A program made the position numbers and the translations under genes. From Papaver somniferum (taxonomy: Eukaryota; Streptophyta; Magnoliopsida; Ranunculales; Papaveraceae), in the NCBI RefSeq assembly GCF_003573695.1, contig NW_020650526.1, positions 3,207,531 through 3,271,530 on the forward strand: a DNA stretch of 64,000 nucleotides, read 5' to 3'. Shown in pieces: positions 1 through 11,002 of the stretch. Each line of letters starts with the position of its first letter. Positions within the stretch are counted from its first letter, which is position 1. The notes under the pieces are model-generated. The model saw nothing but the letters and a program-made list of their open reading frames with translations, did no database searches and was not told the origin of the DNA.

Positions 1-3000
1 GTTGATTCTGGTGCCACAGACCATATGACATGTGATTCAAAACAAATCTCTTCCTTAAACCAACCTTAAAAAAAACAGTCTCTATTGCAAATGGCTCACA
101 AGCTCCAATTACTGGTGAGGGGTCAATATCTCTCACTGAAACTTTAAACTTAGATTCTGTCTTAGTAGTTCCTACATTAGATCTCCTATCAGTTTCCCTA
201 ATAACTAATACTTTACATTGTGTAGTAATATTTTGGCCTGACTGTTGTGTTTTTAAGGACATCAAAATGAAGCAAACAATTGGTTATGGTGTTAAGCGTG
301 GGAAGCTATATTATCTGGATTTGGTGTCAAGTAATTCGGATAAACTGCGTCAAACTCTTCTTGCTGATGGTTCTGAGGGGGAGAGACAAAAATCTCAAAT
401 TTTGTTATGGCATCGACGATTGGGACATGCGTCGTTTGGTTATTTGAAAAAATTATTTCCTAGTTTGTTTGCAAAAATTGATATTTCTAGTTTTCATTGT
501 GAAGTATGTGAACTTGCAAAAATCCATCGTGCTTCTTTTCCATTATCATTAATAAGAGTCCAGTTCCTTTTATGATCATACACTCTGATGTTTGGGGGCC
601 ATCTAAAACTACTACTCTGGGTGGTTCAAGATGGTTTGTTACTTTTATTGATGATTGCACTAGGATGACGTGGGTGTGTCTTATGAAAAACAAAAGTAAA
701 GTTACTTCCTTGTTTCAACAGTTCCATAAGATGATTAACACTCAGTACAACAAACATATTCAAGTACTTCGTAGTGATGATGGTGGTGAATATATGGATT
801 CTGTTCTTTAACATTATTTGGAGGGACACGGAATTATTCATCAAACTACTTGTTCTAATACGCCTCAGCAGAATGGAGTAGCAGAGAGAAAGAATCGTCA
901 TTTACTGGAAGTGGTCCGTGCTTCATTGATAGAAGCACATATACCGTTGCTGTATTGGGGTGAGGCACTTACTTCTGCATCATATCTTATAAATCGAGTG
1001 TCATCTAGTACCATTGTGTTTCAAACACCCCATCAAGCTCTTGCTAAAGCAGTTGTGGCTCCAACTGTTCCGAATCTGCCACCTCATGTGTTTGGTTGTG
1101 TAGCTTATGTTCATCTACGCAAGAACCAACGTGATAAGTTGTCTCCTAGATCTTTGAAGTGTGTATTTGTGGGATATGCAACAACAAAAAAGGGATACCG
1201 TTGCTATCATCCTCCAACCAAAAGAATGTTTGTTACTTTGGATGTTTATTTCATGAAGATTCGATGCATTTTTCATGTAAGTCTGAACTTCAGGGGGAGT
1301 ACCATAAGGAAATTCAGAATCTTAACTATGATGAAGATATATCGGGAATTGATGTATTTGTTATTGCCAACTCTGATGATATGGTCAGAGAATCTGTTGA
1401 TGAAGGTTCTTCAAGAGAAGAAACAGGAAGTACAGTATTGGATCTTGATATAGAGATTCAAGATGAGGTTATGATAGAAGAGATTCCAGAGTCTACGTTA
1501 CCTCAAGAAGATGAAACACCAAACCAATCGTCTGCTACGGATGTTCTTTAAGAATCAAGGAAACATCTTCCACAACGTGTAAACAGGGGTATTCCTAAAC
1601 CCAGATATGAACCTGAAATCTGTAGTAAGGTTAAGTACCCTATGAGTCATTATGTCTCTCACCACCGTTTGTCTAAATCTAATAACGCATTCATGAATCA
1701 ACTATCTACTGTTTTTATTCCTAACAATGTGCAGGAAGCATTAGCTGATCCAAAATGGAGAGAAGCTATGGAAGAAGAAATGATGGCCCTTTTACAGAAT
1801 GGTACTTGGGATTATGTTGATTGTTCTGACGGAAGAAAGATTGTGGGGTGTCGTTGGATTTTCACCATTAAATACAAGGAAAATGGTGAGATTGAACGTT
1901 ATAAAGCAAGATTAGTTGCTAAAAGGTACATCCAAACTTATGGGATCGACTATACAGAAACTTCTGCTCCAGTAGCGAAAATCAATACAGTACGAGTCCT
2001 GTTATCGCTTGCTGCAAACTTGGATTGGCCTTTGCAGCAGTTTGATGTAAAGAACGCCTTCTTGATGGTGAATTAACTGAAGAAGTTTACATGGATCTCC
2101 CACCTATTATTTGAGTTCCAGGATCTCATGGTAAGAAGGTATGTAACCTAAACAAGTCATTTTATGGACTAAAACAATCTCCAAAGGCCTGGTTTGGCAG
2201 ATTCACCAAATCTATGAGGAACTTTGGATATCGTCAGAGTAATTCTGATCATACTTTGTTCATAAAGAAAAGGAAGGATAAACTTACTGCTTTTATCATA
2301 TATGTAGATGATATGGCGGTGACAGGAAATGATCCAGATGAGAGGAAATCTTTGCAAAGATACCTATCAAAGTAATTTCGAATGAAAGATCTTGGTTCGT
2401 TGAAATACTTCCTTGGGATTGAAGTTCCTCGATCTGGTGAAGGAATTTTCTTGTCACAAAGGAAATATGTTATTGATATGCTAAAAGAAGTGGGCATGTC
2501 AGCATGTCAGCCAGTCCATACACCTTTAGAAGAAAAGATAAATATGTGTATTGAAACTGATCAAGTTCCTGCTGATAAAAGGAGAAATCAAAGACTTGTG
2601 GGGAGATTGATGTATCTATCTCACACAAGGTCAGATCTTGCTTATGCACTCAGTGTTGTTAGTCAATTCATGCACAATCCGGGTGCATAACACATGGATG
2701 CAGTTTTACGTATTTTGAGGTATTTGAAGTCTGCTCCTGGAAAATGAATTTTATTCTCTAAAAATGAAGATTATAGAAAGGTTGTGGCATATATAGATTA
2801 TGACTATGCAGGAGAAATAGATGGCAGACGTTCTACTGCAAGCTACTTTACCTTTGTGGGAGGTAACTTAGTTACTTGGAGAAGTAAGAAACAAAATATT
2901 GTTACGCGATCAAGTGCAGAGGATGAATTCAGAGGTACGGCAGATGGCATTTGTGAAACTTTGTGGTTGAAGTTTCTCCTTAAGGATTTGGGGGTCCCTC

Positions 3001-3286
3001 TCAAGGATCATATTACTCTGTATTGTGATAACAAAGCTGCGTGTAATATTGCTCATAATCCTATTCAGCATGATCGTACTAAACATGTGGAGGTTGACAA
3101 GTTCTTCATCAAAGAGAAGCTAGACAACAACATTATTGAGTTTCCACCGGTTCGGTCTGAAGAACAACTTGCAGATATTCTCACACATGGAGTGTCAAGC
3201 AAAGAAGTACTTGAGTTTTCTAGACAAGTTGGGCATGTGTGATATCTATGCACCAAATTGAGTTTTCTGTTAATGAATCTATCTAC
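1..3286 (+). pseudogene. Ty1/copia pol fragment (protease to RNase H), decayed
   Basis: Copia-type polyprotein of a retrotransposon, missing gag, which would lie left of the window. In order it shows the aspartic protease motif DSGATDHM (from base 4), a GAG-pre-integrase stretch with HRRLGHASFGY and CEVCELAK (about 405-530), integrase core pieces (HSDVWGP, FIDDCTRMTWV, RSDDGGEY, QQNGVAERKNRHLLE, 570-910), reverse transcriptase ([59 protein letters not shown], 1730-2340) and RNase H ending in KHVEVDKFFIKEKL (to about 3240). The order PR-INT-RT-RH is diagnostic of copia rather than gypsy. Several stops and frameshifts (for example near 555, 811, 1270, 2076 and 2690) make it non-functional. The usual copia C-terminus (GMCDIYAPN then a stop) is visible in another frame at about 3230-3260. 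No 3' LTR is recognisable: F-box coding sequence starts about 30 bases later, so the end was probably deleted. Confidence 0.93.
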
Positions 3287-3289
3287 TAG

Positions 3290-3654
3290 GTCGAGGGTTC
3301 TAACATTTATGCATTCGGTTTGGTGAACGAAGAGTCCCGGATTATTCTGTACCCTCCTTGTTTCACCGATGCTATGAGTGGTGGTTACGAAAGAAGTCAT
3401 TTTGGACTTGTTGTGTTGGGAGGTAATTTATGTTTCTATTATTAGAATTTGATAACTCCGGATATTGAAATATGGTCCTTGAAGAACAAGATTTGGATCA
3501 AGGATTTCAGTATAGTGTACGTGATGACTGGGAAGTATAAGTCAAGGTTTTGGCCCATATTGCTAATGAAAAAGGACGAAATTATATTTTCATTGTTAGA
3601 GTGTTGGTTTTACTGTTATAACCTAAGAACAGCGGGTTGGAAACTTCTTGTGGA
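3290..3654 (+). pseudogene. F-box gene, F-box-associated domain, part 1 (split by hAT)
   Basis: This is the C-terminal half of a plant F-box protein of the type with an F-box-associated interaction domain, whose N-terminal F-box would recruit SKP1/cullin ubiquitin ligases. The frame from 3290 reads VEGSNIYAFGLVNEESRIIL and continues through LVVLGGNLCFYY, DIEIWSLKNKIWIKDFS and FWPILLMKKDEIIF, matching the family pattern of a GG-LCF turn followed by (D)IEIWxLK and FWPxxLMKxxEI. There is one in-frame TAG at 3443-3445. The frame is cut at base 3654 by a hAT transposon and resumes exactly in phase at 8370, where it reaches its stop. The F-box itself is not in the window; upstream sequence is copia. 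Family assignment is by motif memory; exact subfamily unknown. Confidence 0.75.
3647..3654. repeat. hAT target-site duplication, left copy
   Basis: CTTGTGGA, identical to 8362-8369. Confidence 0.87.
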
Positions 3655-4663
3655 TAAGTCTGCACAAGAACCGAACCAGAACCGGTGAACCATACTTGAA
3701 CCGGAAAAAAAGATCCGGTACCGGGGGAGCCAGTACAGGGAACGAGAATGGTTTTCAGAATCGGTTGCATACGAGTACAGGTACCGGTTCCAACCTTATT
3801 CCCGGCATGTCCCGGACTGCAATACCTGTTAGATTTGATCCACTGTTTAGACTTATCTCAGTCGTTGATGATAGGTCTTTATACTTAACCTATTTACTTA
3901 TTCTCATCTCATTCTCTGTCTCATAGAGTCACAGACGACTCTAGTTTTATTCTTCTTCTTCTTCTTCTTCTTAATAATCTCTGTTCTTCTTTCTCTGGTT
4001 CTTATTTGCATCAATTGAATTGAAACAATCGGTACCGTAAGAAGTATTAGTATCACTTATAATTCTTTTCATTAATTTTAGGTTCATAGATCTAGAAATT
4101 TCATGTATGTTCTAATTAGTTTTCATTTGATTAATTGATTATTCAATTAGTTCTGTTGATACGATTTCATTCGATTAGTTTGGTTAATTTTATTTATTTT
4201 ATTTAAGTTTGTTTGATGAACAAAATATTGATGAGATTATGTTTCACAGGGTACACATGGAGGAATCAGATGGAGGAATTGGTGAAAAATAATTGAAGTT
4301 AGGGTTTGAAGATTTGAAGCTCAACAGGTGTGGAAGAGGATGATTCAAGGCTTACAGGGTCTTGGTAGGTGTTGTATCAAGAGAAACACCTATGATGAAC
4401 TGTATGTAGGGTTTTTCTAAGTCAATTATTGGGTCTTGTTATAACCCATTGTTTCTCTAGTCATCTGATTGTTGAATCTGTTCTCAAATTTGATTTCCTT
4501 CTCTTGGTTTTTGCTGATTTTGTTCATGTTGTTTTTTTTACTAGAAAGAAGATGCATAGTTCGTGTTGCTGTGGATGATGGGTTTAAATTAGATCGATTA
4601 GGGTTTGATAAATTAGGCATTATATATGAGTTGGTAAATTGCAGGAGTCGTCGGAGATAACAA

Positions 4664-4786
4664 ATGGGTGAAGATGTATCTGTAACTCAATTGGAACATG
4701 GAAGAGATGATTCTGATGCTTTTGGTTTGATGATGAAGCCAGAGAAGAATTCACATACTAGTATTTCATTTGAATTAGAAATTTAG
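4664..4786 (+). CDS. short ORF inside hAT, unidentified first-exon candidate
   Basis: A 40-residue ORF starts MGEDVSVTQLEHGRDD and stops at 4786. A possible splice acceptor (TTGCAG) lies about 20 bases upstream, and a long leader-like stretch with TTC repeats precedes it. It may be a remnant of the first coding exon of the element's own gene or of captured host sequence. I do not recognise it, and nothing downstream continues it because the LINE sits at 4895. Confidence 0.2.
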   Translation: MGEDVSVTQLEHGRDDSDAFGLMMKPEKNSHTSISFELEI

Positions 4787-4874
4787 AATAGTCTCATAGA
4801 TTTTGTTATCTCATGATTTTGTTGAATACGCATAAAAGTGTGAATTTTATTGCCATTCAATACTTATCAAAATT

Positions 4875-4894
4875 ATCTGTTAAATTGATTACTC
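4875..4894. repeat. LINE target-site duplication, left copy
   Basis: Twenty bases identical to 8162-8181, directly before the T run. Confidence 0.93.
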
Positions 4895-7800
4895 TTTTTT
4901 TTTACTCGGTCAATGAATATATTAAAAAGGCAAAAATTGTACAGGGACTAGACTACGCATTAATTAGAACCGGGGCCATATAATACTAGCCTATTTAAAA
5001 CGGAAATAAACCTCACCCGCCCATTCTACAGAAAGTATAGAAACTGGCCTCCCCTCATAAAATTCAAAAGTATCTTCATCCAGCAAACATGCTTGCTTGG
5101 CCAAAGCATCAGCTGAAAAATTAACTTCCCTATATTTCTGTATATAACGAACATTAGCGTAAAAATTCCTCTCCATTTTCCACTTCTACATTAGTTGCCA
5201 CGGCAATTCATCCTTATGGAAATCTTGAATGCAACTCATCGAATCCGATTGAACACAAATATTCTTAACGTTCCACCTCTTTACCAACATCACACCGTAT
5301 ATAACAGCGCATACTTCTGCATAATAATTGGTCTACCAACCAAGTCCAACACAAAGAGCACCAAGCACAGCCGCATTGGCATCATAAAAAGTAATCCCAG
5401 CACCCGCCTGGCCTGGATTCCCAAACGAAGCACCATCGCAACAGATCATTATTTCATCTTGATTAGGAGGAATCCAACTAACCTCTTTTGGGGTAGAAAT
5501 TCTACACGATCTATGCTGCACCTTAAAATAGTTCAAGATGCGTAAATCCTCCATATTGTTATACATGTGTCCCTTCATCCTAATTGATTTATCGTGAATT
5601 ACCTGATAAACTCGACCTTTAAATCCTAGCCACTGCACAACCACATCCTCAAAATATACCTTGTTTCTTAGCTTCCATAACTCAGTAACTATAGCTAAAT
5701 TAGCAACCAGCCACAGATCCTTCACCATCCTGCTTCGCCCTTTGGCAGATTTATATGAAGCCACCAAATCTTCATTAGGCCGCAGATTAAAAATACGTGC
5801 AGCCCAAGCCCAAATTCTTCTTGCAAATCTGCAATGCCAAGTAATATGTCTAAGTGTTTCTGAGTCCCTTATACAAAGACGGCACATGGTAGGCATACTC
5901 CTACCAGTCTTCTTAACGATATTATCATCAGTGGCACAACACTTTTTAGCCCAAATCTTCCAATATTGAACACTCAAAGTAGGGTGCACAACTGATCTTG
6001 TAAATAAAACAGCGCTGGGAATAACTTCCATAAGCGTCTTAATAGCAGCCTTTGTAGACTTAACTGAAAAAATACCTTTATTATCCAAATCCCAAATATT
6101 GGAATCCTCCGCGCACACACACACACGCCCTCCTCCCCCCCCCCCCCCCTCCCCGGCAATAACAAACAAATTTTCCACATCAATGTTACATCGAAACATC
6201 AAATCTCTCGTATCACGAGGTATAACCCAAGCACCATCGACAATGATATCACTAACTTTAGCCTTAAAATCATTAGGGACTTCGGAAGTAATACCTAATC
6301 TTTTCGCAATTGAGAAATCACCACACCAATTATCAAAGTATAAGGAAGTATTATCACCATCACGTATAATTGACCTTGTATGTTGTTGCACAAAATCATA
6401 AACCCATCTGATTCCAGGAAAAACCGTAGAACCAAATTTATCATCAATTAGATTACCATTCACCTTGAAATACTTAGCCTTTAAAAATCTAGCCCAGGTC
6501 TTGCTAGAATCACATATAGTCACCTACAGTTTCATCAGCATCGCTTTGTTAACATCAGCGAGCCTTTTAAGGCCAAGGCCACCTTCACGCCTTGCACAAC
6601 ACATATTATCATGGAGAAGCGTAAAATATTTACGCTTCTCAGAATAGCCAGACCAAAGAAAAATTCTAATGGCCCTTTCCACCTGCTTAATAATAGTGCA
6701 TGGACACTTGTATACTGCCATCGAATGAATAACATAACTAGAAATCACCAATATAATCAAAACAAGTCTAGCCTGAAAAGAGAGGAGCTTACCTTTCCAT
6801 CCAGCCAGCTTATCCGTAATTTTTTCCACCACTTTCCGAACATGAGGAATAATATCAGGCTTCAATTGAACTCTCAAATATCTATCCGCGAATAAAGCTC
6901 TTTCCATACCCAAATAATTTGAGATGGAAATACCTCGGGAGCCTCTATCACATCCATAATAAAATTTACTCTTGGAAAAATTCATACATTGGTCCGAGGA
7001 CATTTGATACATACTGAGAAAATTCTTCAAATTTTGTAAACTATGAAGATTCCCTCTGAAGAAAACAAGAATATCATCCGCAAAAAGAAGGTGTGAAGGT
7101 GCAACACTTTTCTTACTTACCATAGTGTGCATACTTCGTCTTGCAAACAACTTAGAGAGATTATGGCTTAAAACATCTTCAATAAGCACAAAAATCAAAG
7201 GTGAAAGAGGATCACCTTGCGCAGTCCCCTAGTAATACTAAAGAAACCTTCAGGACTTCCATTAACCATAACAAAAATCCGAGCTGAATTTAGAATGCTA
7301 AGAATCCATGAACACCATTGCTCAGAAAAACCATATTGGCGAAAAACCTCAGTTATAAATTCCCAATTAACCGTATCAAAAGCTTGAGCAATGTCTAGTT
7401 TAAGGCCAACATTACCAAACTTCCTCGTTGTGCTGATCTCATTGATTAGTTCAGAAGCCAGAGCTATATTCTCATGAATATTTCTTCCTTTCATAAACGC
7501 CACTTGTTCTTCAAAAATCAATCTATTCAAAACCGTACCAAGTATGGTAGCTAAAATATTTGTAATGATTTTGAAGAAAAAATTACTCAAACCAATTGGC
7601 CTATAATCCTTAATAGCATCAGATTTATTATTCTTCGGAATGAGCACAATAAAGCTAGAATTAATGCCATTAGGAATTTTCCGCATTGTCCAACAATTTG
7701 TAATGGCATTAAAAAAATCATCCGAAATAATACTCCAACATTGCCTGTAAAAGGAACCTGTAAAGCCATCTGGGCTAGGAGCAGAGTCGGCCCCCAGGTC

Positions 7801-8161
7801 AAAAACAGCTATCTTAATCTCCTCCAAAGTCGGCATGGAATCCATAAAAGCACACTCAGTAGGCGTGATGCTCTCATGATCAATATCAAACAACTTCGGA
7901 TCAATGCTAACTGCACGACCATTGAATTTATCTTTATAATGGCTTACAATATACTCCTTGATTTCGTCCTGCAAAAACAAAGTAGTGTTAGTTGAAACCT
8001 TCAATTCTGAGATTATGTTTTGGTTACTCCGCATACGAATGCTATTGTGAAAAAATCTAGTATTTTGATTACCATCCTCCAACCAAGTTACTCTCGATTT
8101 CATCTTAAGCATAACTGCTAATTCTGTTCGCACATCATCAACAGCCTTTCTAGCATCCGCC
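4895..8161 (-). mobile_element. 5'-truncated L1-type LINE with 20-bp target duplication
   Basis: A non-LTR retrotransposon lies on the minus strand inside the hAT element. Its poly-A tail appears as a T run at 4895-4903. The flanking direct repeat ATCTGTTAAATTGATTACTC (20 bases) is exact at 4875-4894 and 8162-8181. The 5' end at 8161 falls inside ORF2, just upstream of the reverse transcriptase, so ORF1 and the endonuclease are missing: the usual 5' truncation from target-primed reverse transcription. A C-rich/CA microsatellite interrupts ORF2 at about 6112-6156 without breaking the frame. Confidence 0.95.
4991..8161 (-). pseudogene. LINE ORF2 remnant: reverse transcriptase, zf-RVT, RNase H
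   Basis: The minus-strand ORF2 polyprotein lacks its N-terminal endonuclease. RT motifs in order are SPDGFTGSFYRQCW, DYRPIGLSNFFFKIITNIL, QVAFMKGRNIHENIALASEL, LKLDIAQAFDTVNWEFI (first catalytic Asp) and LLFADDILVFFRG (FADD catalytic pair). Then come a zf-RVT-like region (CRLCIRDSETLRHITWHCRFARRIW) and a plant-type RNase H domain opening MICCDGASFGNPGQAGAG. The frame breaks once at about 7222, where a base is missing in the GLRQGDPLSP motif. It also has in-frame stops near 6524 and 5333 and one or more in the RNase H part. The C-terminus SVEWAGEVYFRFK is nearly identical to the second LINE copy at 9.6 kb. It is probably inactive. Confidence 0.92.
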
Positions 8162-8181
8162 ATCTGTTAAATTGATTACTC
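8162..8181. repeat. LINE target-site duplication, right copy
   Basis: Twenty bases identical to 4875-4894, directly after the truncated 5' end of the LINE. Confidence 0.93.
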
Positions 8182-8361
8182 ACTGTAATGGATTTTGGAC
8201 ATTTTTCATTTGAGATGGAGACATAACTGCAGTGGATAAAAACTCGGGACCGGTGTTGTATCGTACCGGTACCGGTCCTCAAAATTAGATACCGGCCAAC
8301 ACCAATTACATGGACCGGTTCCATAAGAGAACCGGGCCGTACCGGACCATGTGCATCACTA

Positions 8362-8369
8362 CTTGTGGA
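8362..8369. repeat. hAT target-site duplication, right copy
   Basis: CTTGTGGA, identical to 3647-3654. Confidence 0.87.
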
Positions 8370-8430
8370 TGATGATGGTGCGGATGAAATGGTAACAATC
8401 CCTCATGTCAACACCTTGTTTTTTCTTTAA
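8370..8430 (+). pseudogene. F-box gene, part 2: C-terminus and stop
   Basis: This continues the F-box-associated frame interrupted at 3654. The partial codon GA at 3653-3654 is completed by T at 8370, then 19 further codons including VTIPHVNTLFFL lead to TAA at 8428-8430. Without the hAT the junction reads AGWKLLVDDDG, in frame. The bases after it (about 8431-8950) are probably the gene's 3' untranslated region. Confidence 0.72.
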
Positions 8431-9047
8431 AGGCTGTCGGAGAAAAGCTGAGCAGAAGGAAGAAGTAGCTGTTAAAGACTTCAGTATCCGACAAAGATGG
8501 CGGATACTTGTGAAGCTTACTCTTGTTTGTACAGGTTGAACTTGTCTTTGAATTTTAGACTTCAGTAAAATTTATGTTTATCTATTCATGCTGGTAGATA
8601 ATTTTCACACGGTTTGCTTAGCATTTTTTTGTTTCTCGTCTTACCTAGATTCCTGGCTCCGCTGTTAGTTGTGTTTATGTGGCCAAGTGTAGATTGATCA
8701 GAAGTGTCATGATTGTCTTGTATAGCAACATTTCCTTTTCTGGAAGGGAAGACGAACTGCACCACCAAGTGTAGTTCCTGATAAGATAGATTGCATTGTA
8801 GCCGACAAGAAATTACTAGAATCTCTTACAGTAGTTTCCTTTATACAGTTGTAGCTCATCCCAGAACTTAGTAGTCAGAATATTGTTTTACAGCGTATGA
8901 ATGAATGAGCACCAAGAAGAGAAAATCTGAACTTTTCTTTTACTATGTATTTTCACGGCCGTATTGAAAACTATTCATGTAACTTTTCCTTGTCTTAAAC
9001 ATTATACGATTTCTTTTGAGCTCGTATACATGTTGCATAGTTCCTAG
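8431..9047 (+). other. intergenic, probable 3' UTR of the F-box gene
   Basis: No convincing ORF or repeat. The first few hundred bases directly follow the F-box stop and may be its 3' untranslated region. Nothing else identified. Confidence 0.35.
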
Positions 9048-9066
9048 AAAAAAAAAAAAAAAAAAA
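9048..9066 (-). terminator. Pol III terminator of tRNA-Leu
   Basis: Nineteen A on the plus strand, that is, 19 T on the coding strand, beginning two bases after the tRNA 3' end. Pol III stops at runs of four or more T. Confidence 0.9.
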
Positions 9067-9067
9067 G

Positions 9068-9075
9068 TGTTGACA

Positions 9076-9107
<32 letters not shown>

Positions 9108-9148
9108 CGCCTTAAGCTGGCGCCTTAGACCAACTCGGCCATATCAAC
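9068..9148 (-). tRNA. tRNA-Leu (anticodon AAG)
   Basis: An 81-base class II tRNA on the minus strand. The acceptor stem GTTGATA pairs with TGTCAAC, with discriminator A at 9068. The D-arm contains GGCCGAGTTGGTC. The anticodon stem CCAGC/GCTGG encloses the loop TTAAGGC, giving anticodon AAG. There is a long variable arm, and the T-arm/B box reads GGGTTCAAATCCC. The long variable arm and AAG anticodon fit cytosolic tRNA-Leu decoding CUU/CUC. No intron. A 19-base T run follows on the coding strand, so it looks intact and expressible. Confidence 0.97.
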
Positions 9149-9496
9149 ACGCTTGTCCAATTTTGGTTCTAATACTTACAAAACGATAGAATTACATGCA
9201 ACGGAAAATATCCAGACCACCACATTTTATACACCTCATACAAAGATGACCTACAAAAGCCAAAATTACTTGCATAATCTTTGCCAGATTTACCTCCCAT
9301 CACCAGCAATGGAGAGACCATTTGCAGCAGTGAAATGCGGTAGAAAAAATGGGATAAAACCAAAAAATCTGAGCTTGGGGCTCGAGATGCAAATTATGAA
9401 TTCTGTGACATAGGATATAAAAATTCACGGCGGCGCCACATATACCCAAGCCCGTGAGAAAACAGGGAAGTCTGTTTTGTGAAATCAATCCACTAG
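9149..9496. other. intergenic, upstream of tRNA-Leu
   Basis: Upstream flank of the minus-strand tRNA gene. Small ORFs on both strands show no family motif. Nothing identified. Confidence 0.4.
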
Positions 9497-10283
9497 TTTT
9501 TTTTTTACTCGGTCAACAAAAATAGAATAAAAAAGCGAAACTGTACAGGGACTAGGCTATATTAGCGCTAAGTCAAAAGGCTGTACGCCAATAAAACCTA
9601 TTTAAAACGAAAATAAACCTCTCCAGACCATTCAACAGAATGAATAAAACCTGGCTTACCCTCATAAAATTCATAATTTTCCTCAGCCAACAAACAAGCT
9701 TGTTTGGCCGAGGCATCAGCTGAAAAATTAGCCTCTCTGTAGCTATGAACATAACTAATATTGTTGTAAAAAATCTTCGCCATTCTCCACTTCTGCATTA
9801 GCTGCCACGGCAACTCTCCTTTTTGGAGAGCAAAAATGCAACTCATCGAATCCGATCTGACGCATAGATTTTTGACATTCCATCTTTGAGCAACAACTGC
9901 ACCATAGATAACCGCACAAACTTCAGCATAGAAGTTGGTCTGCCAGCCCAGTCCAATGCACAAAACTCCCAAAACTGCCGAGTTAGAATCACGAAAAACT
10001 ACACCAGAACCAGCTTGGCCCGGGTTGCCAAGTGATGCACCATCACAACAGATCATAAGCTCACCTGGATTAGGCGGCGTCCAAGTAACTTCAATTGGAA
10101 CAGAGTGTTTGCAAGATCTATGCTTCACTCTAAAGAAATTCAAAATTCGCAAATCATCTAAGGCATTATACATGTGGCCCTTCATTCTAATTGAATTATC
10201 ATGAATTACCTGATGAACCCGTCCCTTAAATTCAAGCCATCGAACTCGCATGTTCTCATAATAGCCTTATTTGTCCGTAACTA
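9497..10283 (-). mobile_element. second L1-type LINE fragment, strongly 5'-truncated
   Basis: Same family as the LINE at 4895-8161: both share the poly-A junction (T run then ACTCGGTCAA), the 3' untranslated block GTACAGGGACTAG and the C-terminal residues GEVYFRFK. Only the RNase H end of ORF2 remains. The 5' limit is about 10283, judged from the last recognisable LINE residues. A 7-base repeat ACTAGTT at 9492-9498 and 10280-10286 might be the target duplication but is too short to trust. Confidence 0.88.
9601..10251 (-). pseudogene. LINE RNase H domain, intact in frame but N-truncated
   Basis: About 217 residues without an internal stop. The sequence has a linker (GRVHQVIHDNSIRMKGHMYN), then the plant LINE RNase H domain beginning LMICCDGASLGNPGQAGSG, a middle SDSMSCIFALQKGELPWQLM and a C-terminal REANFSADASAKQACLLAEE. 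Conserved acidic residues are visible (the D of CCDGA, the D of SDS, the D of SADASA). It is a LINE remnant, not a host gene: reverse transcriptase is missing and no start codon is expected. Upstream of 10251 a frameshift separates further LINE residues. Confidence 0.9.
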
Positions 10284-10286
10284 GTT

Positions 10287-10922
10287 GTGTGACAAATAAT
10301 GGGGGACAATTTTGATGGATGAGAAGCATTTTCGATAAATTCATGATAAGTTTGATAATTGTTCCTCGTTAAATTTTGTAGATACTATAGAATTTTAGCT
10401 CCCAACATTGTATACAAAAATTGTTGAGAAATACTTTACCATCACATCTGGCTCAATATCTAAGAAGTCAGATCGAAAGGAGGTTGCCCAATGGTGTTTT
10501 TTGGGTTCTGTTACTGGATCAGATTTGATTCCACTGACTCGAAATTTACGACTCGATGGTTAAATTCTATGTTGGAGGCATTGTATCCCCTGTTTCAAAT
10601 GGATGCCAGCCAGGAGCTATGGTTACGTCAAATCTGACTCAAATTAAAAAAATAAACGGTCTAATATCGGTCTCATGCCGAATCAAGAGCCAAATTTGAT
10701 CTTGGCCACGTTAAAAGTGTGCGAGAAAGAAATATGACGACACTTTGTTGTTGGAATTTTATTAAAGACAAGAATAATTAATTGTACGAGCGTGACTTTT
10801 CCCTGCCACCGCATACCTATATACAATAAATAAATCCCACCCACACCACCATGCCCACCTTATCTGTTTGTCAGGCCCGGAGCCTACCATACAATTTATG
10901 GTGTAGCTGTGCCAAAGAAACC
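10287..10922. other. intergenic, upstream of the cysteine-rich gene
   Basis: AT-rich sequence with no ORF or repeat I can name. Its right part is the likely promoter of the gene at 11003. Confidence 0.4.
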
Positions 10923-10929
10923 TATTTAA
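10923..10929 (+). promoter_or_regulatory. TATA-like box of the cysteine-rich gene
   Basis: TATTTAA lies 80 bases before the ATG at 11003, in a plausible position for a transcription start about 30 bases downstream and a ~50-base leader. Confidence 0.5.
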
Positions 10930-11002
10930 GCAAGGCCTGTGCACACAACTGCATCAGTATCAAATTCCATTCACTACATTCCGAGAACAATTCAGTCATA
11001 AA

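Larger units (their letters stand above)
3655..8361. mobile_element. non-autonomous hAT element with 8-bp target duplication
   Basis: The boundaries come from an exact 8-bp direct repeat, CTTGTGGA, at 3647-3654 and 8362-8369, and imperfect terminal inverted repeats: left TAAGTCTGCACAAGAACCG, right (reverse complement) TAGTGATGCACATGGTCCG. Both ends carry dense CCGG/GGTACC-type subterminal motifs (3660-3815 and 8235-8345), typical of plant hAT ends. An 8-bp target duplication is the hAT hallmark. Without the nested LINE it is about 1.4 kb. The middle (3950-4870) holds a TTC microsatellite (about 3949-3973), leader-like sequence and one short ORF but no recognisable transposase. Joining the flanks without the element and one repeat copy restores a continuous F-box reading frame, which independently confirms the insertion. 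Confidence 0.88.

Noticed and set aside
9492..10286. ACTAGTT as the target duplication of the second LINE
   Set aside because: Seven bases is short compared with the 20-bp duplication of its sister copy and could occur by chance.
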